From contig NZ_CAMLOV010000203.1 in NCBI RefSeq assembly GCF_946481715.1, forward strand, positions 1 to 9,123: DNA of 9,123 bases. The letters are read 5' to 3'. Below the pieces are notes generated by a model. The model saw only the letters and a program-made list of their open reading frames with translations, searched no databases and was not told the origin of the DNA. Positions 1 to 7,346 of this stretch are shown here, one piece after another. Numbering within the stretch: the first letter of the stretch is position 1; every line of letters begins with the position of its first letter. Source of the DNA: an uncultured Mucilaginibacter sp. (GTDB lineage: Bacteria; Bacteroidota; Bacteroidia; Sphingobacteriales; Sphingobacteriaceae). A program made the translations under genes and the position numbers.

Positions 1-152
1 GTAAAGTAGAAGTGTTTGTTAAAGGCCCGGGTTCTGGCCGCGAAAGCGCTATCCGTACCCTGCAAACAACAGGTATCGAAGTAACTACAATTAAGGACAT
101 CACCCCGCTTCCGCACAACGGTTGCCGTCCATCAAAACGAAGAAGAGTTTAA
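1..152 (+). CDS. rpsK: 30S ribosomal protein S11 (uS11), 3' end only
   Basis: The last 49 codons of S11 are present; the gene begins left of the window and the reading frame starts at base 3. S11 is a small-subunit protein of the platform that contacts 16S rRNA near the E site. The visible C-terminus contains [14 protein letters not shown] and ends in [12 protein letters not shown], matching the conserved uS11 tail (E. coli ends NGCRPPKKRRV). The next gene is rpsD, 67 nt downstream, in the standard order of the alpha (rpsM-rpsK-rpsD-rpoA-rplQ) operon. The gap holds no terminator, so co-transcription is expected. Identification is secure despite the truncation, which is due only to the window edge. 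Confidence 0.97.
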   Translation, partial: KVEVFVKGPGSGRESAIRTLQTTGIEVTTIKDITPLPHNGCRPSKRRRV

Positions 153-219
153 TTCACTAATTTTTTAAAGCTAAGATTCGGCAGCTACAGGCTGTTTGAT
201 ACTTTAAAACACACAAATA

Positions 220-828
220 ATGGCAAGATATACAGGCCCTAAATCAAAAATTGCACGTAGGTTCCGCGAGCCGATCTTCGGTCCGGACAAAGCGTTGGAA
301 AGAAAAAACTACCCACCCGGAATGCATGGCGCTTCTAAAAGAAGAGGAAAGCAATCTGAGTACGCGGTACAGTTGATGGAAAAACAAAAAGTTAAATACA
401 CTTACGGTGTATTAGAGCGCCAGTTCGAAAACTTATTCCACACAGCATCAGCTAAAGAAGGTATCACCGGTGAAAACCTGTTGAAATTTTTGGAAGCACG
501 TTTAGATAACGCGGTTTACCGTTTAGGTATTGCTCCTACACGTTCTGGTGCACGCCAATTGGTTGGCCACAAACACATTACTGTAAACGGTAGCGTTGTA
601 AACATTGCTTCTTACCAGTTAAGGGCAGGCGACGTTATTGCAGTACGCGAGAAATCAAAAACGCTTGAAGCGATAACTAATTCAGTTGCCGGACGCAAGA
701 TTAATAAATATAGCTGGTTGGAGTGGAACGCTGCCGAGTTAACAGGCAAGTTTTTAAACTACCCTAACCGTGATGAGATACCAGAAAACATTAAGGAAAA
801 CCTTATTGTGGAGTTATACTCAAAATAA
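220..828 (+). CDS. rpsD: 30S ribosomal protein S4 (uS4)
   Basis: S4 is a primary 16S rRNA-binding protein that nucleates assembly of the 30S body; in E. coli and Bacillus it also represses its own operon. The 202-residue product has the family length. It starts [18 protein letters not shown], and an S4 RNA-binding domain (about residues 93-155) includes [10 protein letters not shown] and [17 protein letters not shown]. The N-terminal region (1-48) has no cysteine, so this is the zinc-free form of S4. The ATG at 220 follows an A-rich stretch (acacacaaata) without a Shine-Dalgarno sequence, as usual in Bacteroidota. It sits between rpsK and rpoA. Whether S4 autoregulates here is not shown by the sequence, but a hairpin lies just downstream (849-873). 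Confidence 0.98.
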   Translation: MARYTGPKSKIARRFREPIFGPDKALERKNYPPGMHGASKRRGKQSEYAVQLMEKQKVKYTYGVLERQFENLFHTASAKEGITGENLLKFLEARLDNAVYRLGIAPTRSGARQLVGHKHITVNGSVVNIASYQLRAGDVIAVREKSKTLEAITNSVAGRKINKYSWLEWNAAELTGKFLNYPNRDEIPENIKENLIVELYSK

Positions 829-848
829 TAACGATAATTTTCTGCGGG

Positions 849-873
849 ATGGTTGGCATGTTATGTCAATCAT
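849..873 (+). promoter_or_regulatory. hairpin in the rpsD-rpoA gap (candidate attenuator or protein-binding RNA)
   Basis: Bases 849-859 pair with 863-873 around a 3-nt loop (gtt). This gives an 11-bp stem with two G-U wobbles and otherwise Watson-Crick pairs. Three further G-U pairs could extend it (846-848 with 874-876), and the right arm runs into TTTT. It lies inside the 95-nt gap between rpsD and rpoA, where an attenuator, processing site or S4-binding structure would be plausible. The T tract is short and overlaps the stem, so it is not a convincing strong terminator, and rpoA must be read through it. The structure is seen in the sequence; its function is inferred. Confidence 0.4.
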
Positions 874-923
874 TTTCGTGGTTAAAGTCAATCAATCAAT
901 TAAACAATAAACAAAAGATATAA

Positions 924-1916
924 ATGGCAATTTTAGCATTTCAAAAACCAGACAAGGTTATCATGCAGAAATCAAATGATTTTGATGGCACGTTTGAGTT
1001 TCGTCCGTTAGAACCAGGCTTCGGTGTAACCATTGGTAATGCTCTGCGTCGTATCTTACTTTCTTCATTAGAAGGTTATGCTATTACATCAGTTCGTATT
1101 TCTGGCGTGATGCATGAGTTCTCAACCATTAAAGGTGTGGTTGAAGATGTTACCGAGATCATCCTGAACCTGAAACAAGTTCGTTTCAAAAAAACAGGCG
1201 AATCGGGCGATAATGAGAAGATATTTGTGATCATTAACGGCCAGGATGCTTTTAAAGCGGGCGACGTGACAAAGTTTTCAAACAACTTTACCGTGTTGAA
1301 CCCTGACCTTGTTATTTGTAATATGGACACATCGGTAACGCTTGAAGTTGAGCTTACTGTTGCTAAAGGCCGTGGTTACATCTCTAACGAGGAAAACAAG
1401 AATCCTGATGCTAACGTAGGTGTGATAGCTATCGATTCTATCTTCACCCCGATAAAGAACGTAAAATACACACTTGAAAACTACCGTGTAGAGCAAAAAA
1501 CGGATTACGAGAAACTGATCCTTGATATCTCTACCGATGGTTCAATCCATCCTGAGGATGCTTTGAAACAAGCTGCCAAAATTCTTATCCAGCACTTCAT
1601 GCTGTTCTCTGATGAGAACATGATGCTTGAGGCTCAGGCAAAAGAAGAAACTAAAGAAGTTGACGAAGAAATTCTTCACATGCGTAAGATCCTTAAAACC
1701 GAATTGGTTGACTTAGATCTGAGCGTACGTGCTTTGAATTGCTTAAAAGCTGCAGATATCCGCAGCCTTGCCGACCTGGTTTCTTACGATGTAGCTGATA
1801 TGCTTAAATTCAGGAACTTTGGTAAAAAATCATTAACGGAGATTCAGGACCTGGTTAAATCAAAAGGCTTATCTTTTGGCATGAACCTGGCAAAATTTAA
1901 GTTAGACGAAGAATAA
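924..1916 (+). CDS. rpoA: DNA-directed RNA polymerase subunit alpha
   Basis: This subunit dimerises to scaffold assembly of beta and beta', and its C-terminal domain binds upstream promoter DNA and activators. The product is 330 residues, the normal length. The N-terminal domain (about 1-235) contains [20 protein letters not shown] and [15 protein letters not shown], the dimer and assembly surface. A charged linker (about 236-258, [10 protein letters not shown]) leads to the alpha-CTD (about 259-322), with [20 protein letters not shown] and [12 protein letters not shown]. Arg269 aligns with E. coli Arg265, the main UP-element contact. The ATG at 924 follows aaacaaaagatataa, A-rich with no Shine-Dalgarno sequence. 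It is expected to be co-transcribed with rpsD and rplQ. Confidence 0.99.
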   Translation: MAILAFQKPDKVIMQKSNDFDGTFEFRPLEPGFGVTIGNALRRILLSSLEGYAITSVRISGVMHEFSTIKGVVEDVTEIILNLKQVRFKKTGESGDNEKIFVIINGQDAFKAGDVTKFSNNFTVLNPDLVICNMDTSVTLEVELTVAKGRGYISNEENKNPDANVGVIAIDSIFTPIKNVKYTLENYRVEQKTDYEKLILDISTDGSIHPEDALKQAAKILIQHFMLFSDENMMLEAQAKEETKEVDEEILHMRKILKTELVDLDLSVRALNCLKAADIRSLADLVSYDVADMLKFRNFGKKSLTEIQDLVKSKGLSFGMNLAKFKLDEE

Positions 1917-1921
1917 TAATT

Positions 1922-1992
1922 AAGAAACAAGAAGCAAGAGTCAGGAATCAAGACGGCAAATCTATATCTTGACTCTTGTTTCTTGAATCTTT
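1922..1992. repeat. inverted set of 7-nt repeats (CAAGA / TCTTG) in the rpoA-rplQ gap
   Basis: Left half: CAAGA recurs every 7 nt at 1928, 1935, 1942 (variant CAGGA) and 1949. Right half: the complement TCTTG recurs every 7 nt at 1967, 1974 and 1981, with TCTTT at 1988. The halves are separated by 13 nt. Perfect pairings include 1922-1931 with 1975-1984 (10 bp) and 1935-1942 with 1971-1978 (8 bp). Several registers of hairpin are therefore possible, because the repeats can slip by 7. No T-run follows, so it does not look like a terminator. Similar CAAGAnn-type repeats are common in intergenic DNA of this bacterial group as I recall it. Its role in the operon is unknown. Confidence 0.8.
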
Positions 1993-2078
1993 CACTAACA
2001 ATAGGCGAGGGCATAATTCCGCGGGCTTGATTAAACAGAGTCGCCCAACGGTATGCACGTGCACAAATTAACAACACA

Positions 2079-2636
2079 ATGAGACACGGAAAAAAAGTAA
2101 ACCATTTAGGCCGTACCAACAGCCATCGCAAAGCGATGATGTCGAATATGGCGTCTTCGCTTATCTTACACAAGCGCATTACAACTACCTTAGCTAAAGC
2201 AAAAGCTTTACGCGGTTATGTTGAACCATTATTAACAAAAGCAAAAAACGATACTACGCACTCACGCCGTACTGTATTTAGCTATTTGCAAGACAAAGAC
2301 GTAGTGGGCATGTTGTTCCGCGAAGTTGCCGAGAAAATTGCTAACCGCCCGGGTGGTTACACACGTATTGTTAAGTTAGAGAACCGTTTAGGCGATAACG
2401 CTGAAATGGCTATCATCGAGCTTGTTGATTACAACACTGTTTACGGTAAAGACGTAGCTGCAAAAGCTGAGAAGAAATCAACACGTCGCCGTGGTGGTGC
2501 TTCAAAAGCAAAAGCACCTATCGAAGTGGCACCGGTTGCTGAAGCTCCTGTAGCCGAAGAAACTGCTGCACCAGCTGTTGAAGAAGCTCCAGAGGCTCCT
2601 GCTAAAAACGAAGAAAACGCAGAAAAAGGCGAATAA
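2079..2636 (+). CDS. rplQ: 50S ribosomal protein L17 (bL17) with extended C-terminal tail
   Basis: L17 is a large-subunit protein near the exit-tunnel side of the 50S particle. The core (about residues 1-125) shows the family opening [20 protein letters not shown], then [20 protein letters not shown] and the segment ending [17 protein letters not shown]. The product is 185 residues against 127 in E. coli. The excess is a tail (about 130-185) that starts basic ([15 protein letters not shown]) and then becomes Ala/Glu/Pro-rich with repeats of the APVAE type. Tails like this are usual in Bacteroidota L17 and are probably disordered. The gene is 162 nt after rpoA and is followed directly by a strong terminator, so it is the last gene of the operon. 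Confidence 0.98.
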   Translation: MRHGKKVNHLGRTNSHRKAMMSNMASSLILHKRITTTLAKAKALRGYVEPLLTKAKNDTTHSRRTVFSYLQDKDVVGMLFREVAEKIANRPGGYTRIVKLENRLGDNAEMAIIELVDYNTVYGKDVAAKAEKKSTRRRGGASKAKAPIEVAPVAEAPVAEETAAPAVEEAPEAPAKNEENAEKGE

Positions 2637-2655
2637 CTAGCTTTTTACTGATATT

Positions 2656-2689
2656 AAAAACGGCTTCCGATATTTCGGGAGCCGTTTTT
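2656..2689 (+). terminator. intrinsic terminator of the ribosomal-protein operon
   Basis: Arms 2656-2670 (aaaaacggcttccga) and 2675-2689 (tcgggagccgttttt) form a 15-bp stem with a single G-U wobble around a TATT loop. The GC core is flanked by an A-run on the left and a T-run on the right. The pattern is nearly symmetrical, so it could also stop transcription arriving from the other strand. It begins 20 nt after the rplQ stop codon, which fits the end of the operon. Confidence 0.93.
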
Positions 2690-2718
2690 GTTTGTATGGA
2701 ATTCTGTGGCGATTACTT

Positions 2719-2842
2719 AACCACAAAGTTAAAATCACAAAGGGCACAAAGTTTTAATGCTTTCTTGATTGGCGAAGAAAACCTTTTCTTTTATCCAACG
2801 CTTTGTGGTCTTTGTGTTCGCGCGTCTGCAAATCTTTGTGGT
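2719..2842. repeat. REP-like imperfect inverted repeat (ACCACAAAG ... CTTTGTGGT)
   Basis: The outer arms ACCACAAAG (2720-2728) and CTTTGTGGT (2834-2842) are perfect complements. Inside them, CACAAAGGGCACAAAG (2736-2751) pairs with 2801-2816 at 14 of 16 positions, and a small hairpin (2774-2781 with 2784-2791) sits in the centre. The whole element could form a cruciform or a long RNA hairpin. Elements built from CTTTGTGG/CTTTGTG words are dispersed in many Bacteroidota genomes, from recall. It occupies most of the 295-bp gene-free stretch between rplQ and poxB. The rest of that stretch holds only the terminator and about 90 bp of AT-rich DNA before poxB, in which I see no clear promoter. Confidence 0.8.
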
Positions 2843-2931
2843 AAATCATCAACTATCCTCCAACAAATTCTTCTAAATTTTAAAACCCCTGCCATGTTAT
2901 CAGGTTAACTAAATACAGTTATTTAAAAAAC

Positions 2932-4668
2932 ATGGCAAACGTAGCAGATCAGCTGGTAACTATGCTGGTTACGGCCGGCATTAAAAGAATATACGCCGTA
3001 ACCGGCGACAGCTTAAATGAAGTAAACGACGCCGTAAGGCGCGAAGGCAGTATCCAATGGGTGCATGTGCGGCACGAGGAAGCCGGAGCTTACGCAGCAG
3101 GGGCAGAAGCACAAATAACCGGCAATTTAGCTTGTTGCGCGGGCAGCAGCGGTCCCGGGCATGTGCATTTAATAAACGGCCTTTACGATGCCCATCGGTC
3201 TGGCGCGTCGGTTATTGCCATTGCATCCACTATACCCAGCTTCGAGTACGGCACCGAATACTTCCAGGAAACCAATACCATTAAACTGTTTGAGGATTGC
3301 AGCCATTACAACCAAGTTGCTACGACGCCTAAGCAGTTACCGCGGATGTTGCAGGCAGGGATACAGGCCGCGTTGCACCGAAAAGGCGTGGCCGTTATTG
3401 GTTTGCCCGGAGACTTGACCGGCATGGATGCAGAAGAAATAACTACCTCCACAGCCAACTTTAACCCGGTGCCGGTTATACGGCCATCTGATGAGGATTT
3501 AAAGCGTTTGGCTGATCTGCTCAACCAGCATAAAAAAATAACCATCTTTTGCGGAATAGGCGCTGCTGAGGCGCATGATGAAGTGGTGCACCTATCTCAA
3601 TTGCTGAATGCGCCTGTTGCTTACTCCTTTCGTGCCAAGATGGATATCCAATACGGGAACCCCAACGAAGTGGGCATGACGGGGCTCTTAGGGCTGCCGT
3701 CAGCCTATCACAGCATGCACGAAAGCGACTTACTGGTTTTATTAGGGACCGATTTTCCTTACACGCCTTTTATGCCTACTGGTTGCAAGGTAGTGCAGGT
3801 CGATATCAAACCCGAACGTATCGGCCGCCGTGCTAAAGTAGAAGTAGGCCTTTGCGGCGACGTGAGAGATACGCTTACGGCACTATTGCCGCTCATCGCT
3901 CAAAATACCGACGAAAGCTTTTTGAAATCTCAGCTTGATTTTTATAGCGATGTAAAAAAGAACATGAAGACCTATGTGGATGATGCAGGTAAAAAGGACA
4001 ATATCCATCCCGAATTCATTGCCAGCTTAATTGATGAATTAGCCACCAATGATGCTATATTTACCGTGGATACGGGTATGAGTTGTGTATGGGGTTCGCG
4101 TTATATCAACGCGACCGGAAAACGGAAAATGATAGGCTCGTTTAACCATGGCTCTATGGCCAACGCCATGCCGCAGGCGATAGGTGCAGCACTTGCTTGC
4201 CCGGGCCAGCAGGTAATAGCCCTTTGCGGCGACGGAGGTTTATCCATGCTTCTTGGAGATCTCGCAACCGTTACGCAGTACAATTTGCCGATAAAGATCA
4301 TCGTGTTTAACAACCGGTCGTTGGGCATGGTAAAGCTGGAGATGGAGGTAGCAGGATTGCCCGATTGGCAAACCGACATGCATAACCCCGATTTTGCTAT
4401 GGTAGCTAAAGCAATGGGCATGAAAGGCATTACGGTGAAAGACCCCGAGGAAGCCAAACAGGCGCTGCGCGAAGCATTAATGTATAATGGCCCGGCGCTG
4501 GTAAACATCTTTACCGACCCTAATGCCCTGGCCATGCCGCCAAAGGTAGAACTGGGCCAGGTAAAAGGAATGGCACTATCCATGACCAGGCTAATGCTGA
4601 ACGGGCGGATGGATGAGGTATTGGATACCGTGAAAGCGAATTACAAGCACTTAAAAGACTTGATTTAA
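2932..4668 (+). CDS. poxB: pyruvate dehydrogenase (quinone) / pyruvate oxidase, ThDP- and FAD-dependent
   Basis: Predicted to decarboxylate pyruvate to acetate and CO2 and pass electrons through FAD to membrane quinone, probably menaquinone in this group (inference). The 578 residues align end to end with E. coli PoxB (572) from memory. The PYR domain (about 1-170) has VTGDSLNE, the catalytic Glu49 in RHEE, and GSSGPGHVHLINGLYDAH. The central FAD domain has GMTGL (248-252) and VQVDI (288-292). The PP domain has SFNHGSMANAMPQ (403-415) and the ThDP/Mg motif from GDGG (433-436) to NN (460-461). The C-terminus (KGMALSMTRLML, then KANYKHLKDLI) resembles the lipid-binding tail of E. coli PoxB. The ATG at 2932 follows tttaaaaaac. 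Acetolactate synthase is less likely given the match over full length. Confidence 0.92.
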   Translation: MANVADQLVTMLVTAGIKRIYAVTGDSLNEVNDAVRREGSIQWVHVRHEEAGAYAAGAEAQITGNLACCAGSSGPGHVHLINGLYDAHRSGASVIAIASTIPSFEYGTEYFQETNTIKLFEDCSHYNQVATTPKQLPRMLQAGIQAALHRKGVAVIGLPGDLTGMDAEEITTSTANFNPVPVIRPSDEDLKRLADLLNQHKKITIFCGIGAAEAHDEVVHLSQLLNAPVAYSFRAKMDIQYGNPNEVGMTGLLGLPSAYHSMHESDLLVLLGTDFPYTPFMPTGCKVVQVDIKPERIGRRAKVEVGLCGDVRDTLTALLPLIAQNTDESFLKSQLDFYSDVKKNMKTYVDDAGKKDNIHPEFIASLIDELATNDAIFTVDTGMSCVWGSRYINATGKRKMIGSFNHGSMANAMPQAIGAALACPGQQVIALCGDGGLSMLLGDLATVTQYNLPIKIIVFNNRSLGMVKLEMEVAGLPDWQTDMHNPDFAMVAKAMGMKGITVKDPEEAKQALREALMYNGPALVNIFTDPNALAMPPKVELGQVKGMALSMTRLMLNGRMDEVLDTVKANYKHLKDLI

Positions 4669-4678
4669 CTCCGAATAA

Positions 4679-5344
4679 ATGAATAAACGCAGGCAACATA
4701 TACTGCTATTAGTATTAATAATTATTAGCCTCGGCTTTGTGGCGCTTACAGTTTTAGTTATACTGTACCCAACATCATTCATAGATTTGAAGTTTTCAAG
4801 GGAGGTGCAGGAGCATCAGAATAAATTCCTGGACACGGCGATGTACCTCATCAGCATACCCGGTTACATGCCCGAGTCGCCGATTATGATCGTATGTACA
4901 AGCCTCGTGCTCTTCCTGTTTAAGTATAAAAAGGCGGCAGTATACGTTTTGTTTACTATGCTGGCGGGCCTGGTAAGCACCATTGTAAAAGCCCTGGTGA
5001 ATCGCCCGCGTCCGTCTGATGATATTGTACGCATTGTACTCAAAACCACCCAGCAAAGCTTTCCGAGCGGGCACGTACTGTTTTACGTGGTATTCTTCGG
5101 TTTTTTAGTGGTGCTGATGTACCAGCTTGAGGATATCCCTAAATACTTAAGGTGGTTTGTAATTGCCGTTAGCCTGTCGATGATATTTATCGTTCCGCTA
5201 TCGCGCATATATTTGGGGGCGCATTGGTTTACTGATGTAACCGGAGGATTTCTATTGGGCATACTTTGTTTATACCTTCTTTCTTGGCTTTACCTGCGTA
5301 AACCGGCTAAACGAGACGAAGCGCCGGACGCGGAAGCCAGGTAG
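4679..5344 (+). CDS. PAP2-family membrane phosphatase (phosphatidate / undecaprenyl-PP phosphatase-like)
   Basis: An integral membrane phosphatase of the type 2 phosphatidic-acid phosphatase family. All three signature motifs are intact in 221 residues: K104-x6-R111-P112, P129-S-G-H132, and S175-R176-x5-H182-x3-D186, where His182 is the expected nucleophile and His132 the proton donor. About five to six hydrophobic segments are visible (about 8-29, 67-81, 85-103, 133-148, 158-174, 188-206), followed by a charged tail. Substrates in the family include phosphatidate, phosphatidylglycerol-phosphate, undecaprenyl pyrophosphate and lipid A phosphates; the sequence alone does not decide. The start is 10 nt after the poxB stop, so the two are almost certainly one transcript. 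No terminator is visible after it. Confidence 0.9.
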   Translation: MNKRRQHILLLVLIIISLGFVALTVLVILYPTSFIDLKFSREVQEHQNKFLDTAMYLISIPGYMPESPIMIVCTSLVLFLFKYKKAAVYVLFTMLAGLVSTIVKALVNRPRPSDDIVRIVLKTTQQSFPSGHVLFYVVFFGFLVVLMYQLEDIPKYLRWFVIAVSLSMIFIVPLSRIYLGAHWFTDVTGGFLLGILCLYLLSWLYLRKPAKRDEAPDAEAR

Positions 5345-5366
5345 TTTTGAATTCGTAGCATATCAT

Positions 5367-5396
5367 TTTCCAGTTATCAGGAATTGAGTAGATTTG
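5367..5396 (+). promoter_or_regulatory. candidate Bacteroidota promoter for the alpha/beta hydrolase gene
   Basis: TAGATTTG at 5389-5396 is an exact match to the Bacteroidota -7 consensus TAnnTTTG. The -33 element would be TTTC (5367-5370, one base off TTTG) with an 18-nt spacer. Transcription would begin near 5403, giving a leader of about 40 nt before the ATG at 5446. The -7 match is good; the -33 box is imperfect. Confidence 0.45.
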
Positions 5397-5445
5397 GAGA
5401 TGGCCGGGCGGCTCGTGCTTACCATCATAAAACAACAATCCCTTC

Positions 5446-6276
5446 ATGATCTGTAAAAAATATTATACCATCCCTGGTGCCAAGGGCAGGGGAATGCTGG
5501 CTGATATTACCTATGACGATGCCAACGTTAAAGCACCTCTCGTGATATTTGCGCATGGTATCCGCGGGTTTAAGGACTGGGGCACCCACAACCTCGTAGC
5601 TAAATACTTTGCCGAAAATGGCTTCCGCTTCCTTAAATTCAACTTTTCGCACAATGGTACTACTACCGACAGCCCTACCGAATTTACAGACCTGATAGCT
5701 TTTGGAGATAACACCTTCTCTATGGAATTGGAAGACCTTACCGCTATTATCGATTTTGCATGCGGGGGATCTTATATGCCGGCGGTTAGAGAAGTGTTTC
5801 TTATCGGTCATAGCATGGGTGGTGGCATTAGCATCGTTAAAACTGCTGAAGACAAGCGGATCAAGAAGTTAATTACTATGGCTGCCATATCCAGCTTTTA
5901 CAACCTGTGGCCAAAGCAGGCCGAAGAGCAATGGAAGCTACAAGGCGTAATGTATATGCGTAATTCGCGTACCGGGCAAAATATGCCTTATAAAGTAAGC
6001 CTGTTGCACGATTTGGAAAAACATACCGACAGGTTGAATATAGCTGCGAAAGCCGCCCTCATTACACAACCATGGCTTATAGTTCATGGCGACGGCGATA
6101 CCAGCGTTCCCCTAAGCCACGCGGAAGAATTGCATACTGCCCAGCCCGAAGCCAAGCTGGTGGTGATAAAGGGTGCCGACCATGTGTTTAATGCTACCCA
6201 TCCCCATTCCGAACCGGTGCTTCCTGCCACACTATTGCAATTTTGTGATGTTTCTATAGAATTTTTGAAGGAATAG
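5446..6276 (+). CDS. alpha/beta hydrolase, cytoplasmic (acyl-ester hydrolase or serine peptidase-like)
   Basis: A serine hydrolase of 276 residues with the whole alpha/beta-hydrolase core. The oxyanion-hole HG is in FAHGIRGFKDWG (His37-Gly38), the nucleophile Ser123 is in GHSMGG (121-126), the acid is probably Asp218 in HGDGDTSVP, and the general base is His246 in GADHVF. A lid-like insertion lies at about 150-195 (FYNLWPKQAEEQWK and following). There is no signal peptide or membrane segment, so it is likely cytoplasmic. The ATG at 5446 is the first after an in-frame stop at 5428. The gene is 101 nt downstream of the PAP2 gene and appears to have its own promoter. The substrate is unknown; esterase, lipase and dienelactone-hydrolase-like activities are all possible. 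Confidence 0.85.
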   Translation: MICKKYYTIPGAKGRGMLADITYDDANVKAPLVIFAHGIRGFKDWGTHNLVAKYFAENGFRFLKFNFSHNGTTTDSPTEFTDLIAFGDNTFSMELEDLTAIIDFACGGSYMPAVREVFLIGHSMGGGISIVKTAEDKRIKKLITMAAISSFYNLWPKQAEEQWKLQGVMYMRNSRTGQNMPYKVSLLHDLEKHTDRLNIAAKAALITQPWLIVHGDGDTSVPLSHAEELHTAQPEAKLVVIKGADHVFNATHPHSEPVLPATLLQFCDVSIEFLKE

Positions 6277-6334
6277 CGCTTTGTTGCAATCAATAAGTTA
6301 ATTTTTGGCGTTATTGCATTAAAATATTGCTTGA

Positions 6335-7330
6335 ATGAGTTTATCCGGATCGCGAAAAAAAGGAAATAAATTTATCAATACCATTCCAACCGAATCTGCA
6401 GGGTTTGGCAAAATGATCCCAATATTGCGGGAATACATAAATAATAAGGCAGAGAACACCCCAAAAAAAACATTAGGTCCGTTTACAACGGATACGTCTG
6501 TTTACGATAATCGCCCCGAGAACGGGCTGCGGATAACCTGGGTTGGGCATTCGAGTTTGCTGATAGAAATAGATGGCATCAGTATCCTTACCGATCCTGT
6601 GTGGAGCCAACGAGTTTCCTTCTCGCAGTCCTTTGGGCCAAAGCGGTTCTTTCAGCCACCTATAGCGCTGGCAGATCTGCCTAAACTGGATGTAATTATC
6701 TCTTCTCACGACCATTACGACCACCTGGATACCGCTACAATCAAGTTTTTTGCCGATAAGGAAGTGCCCTTTATTTGCTCGCTTGGCGTTGCGCAATACC
6801 TCGAAAGCTGGGGAATAGATAAAGGCCTTATCCATGAGGTGGATTGGGGCGACAGCGTGATGATTGGCAATTGCAACATTACCGCTGCCCCGGCAAGGCA
6901 TTTTTCTGGCAGAGGGCTTACCCATAGGGATGAAACACTCTGGTCATCTTTTGTGATAAAAGGGCCTCAGCATAATATTTACTTTGGTGCGGATTCCGGC
7001 TATTCGACTGATTTTAAGGATATTGGAGAAGCGTTTGGACCGTTTGACCTGACGATGCTGGAGATAGGGGCCTATGGTACCTATTGGCCCGATATACATA
7101 TGGGGCCTGATAATGCCTCCAACGCTCATCTCGACCTGCAGGGCAAAATTATGATGCCTATCCATTGGGGAACTTTTAACCTTGCCCCGCATGCCTGGTA
7201 CGAACCCGCCGAACGCCTGGTTGAATTTGGTAAAGATAAGAAAATCAAGCTGTTTATGCCGGAACCGGGCAAGCCAACCGAAGTTGCCGGCCCGCATAAC
7301 TCGGGGTGGTGGAAGCGGTTTATGAGCTAA
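6335..7330 (+). CDS. metallo-beta-lactamase-fold hydrolase, NAPE-PLD-like
   Basis: A 331-residue zinc hydrolase closely resembling N-acyl-phosphatidylethanolamine-hydrolysing phospholipase D. Seen: ITWVGHSSLLIEIDG (67-81), ILTDPVWSQR (84-93), FGPKRF (100-105), SHDHYDHLD (124-132), RHF (188-190), FGADSGY (217-223), FGPFDL (234-239), IGAY (244-247) and PIHWGTF (275-281). From memory, the human NAPE-PLD zinc ligands His185, His187, Asp189, His190, His253, Asp284 and His321 correspond to His125, His127, Asp129, His130, His189, Asp220 and His277 here, all present. There is no signal peptide. It would hydrolyse a phosphodiester, but the true substrate is unproven; UlaG/RomA-like relatives have other roles. 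It is 58 nt after the alpha/beta hydrolase with no terminator between, so co-transcription is possible. Confidence 0.88.
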   Translation: MSLSGSRKKGNKFINTIPTESAGFGKMIPILREYINNKAENTPKKTLGPFTTDTSVYDNRPENGLRITWVGHSSLLIEIDGISILTDPVWSQRVSFSQSFGPKRFFQPPIALADLPKLDVIISSHDHYDHLDTATIKFFADKEVPFICSLGVAQYLESWGIDKGLIHEVDWGDSVMIGNCNITAAPARHFSGRGLTHRDETLWSSFVIKGPQHNIYFGADSGYSTDFKDIGEAFGPFDLTMLEIGAYGTYWPDIHMGPDNASNAHLDLQGKIMMPIHWGTFNLAPHAWYEPAERLVEFGKDKKIKLFMPEPGKPTEVAGPHNSGWWKRFMS

Positions 7331-7346
7331 ACTTATACCGCTGGCA

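Noticed and set aside
2696..2908. A 70-codon open frame between rplQ and poxB
   Set aside because: It runs straight across the inverted repeat, its peptide shows no domain or coherent composition, and the DNA is explained by the REP-like element.
4101..4583. A 160-codon open frame on the minus strand
   Set aside because: It lies wholly inside poxB in the antisense direction, where the + strand encodes the conserved ThDP-binding domain; it is a shadow.
2932..4668. Acetolactate synthase or another ThDP-dependent decarboxylase
   Set aside because: Segments such as RHEE, GSSGPGHVHLINGL, FQET and SFNHGSMANAMPQ, and the C-terminal tail, follow PoxB over the full length.
6280..6306. A promoter for the metallo-hydrolase (TTTG ... 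TAATTTTT)
   Set aside because: The spacer is only 15 nt, too short for the Bacteroidota TTTG-N19-TAnnTTTG promoter, so I do not call it.
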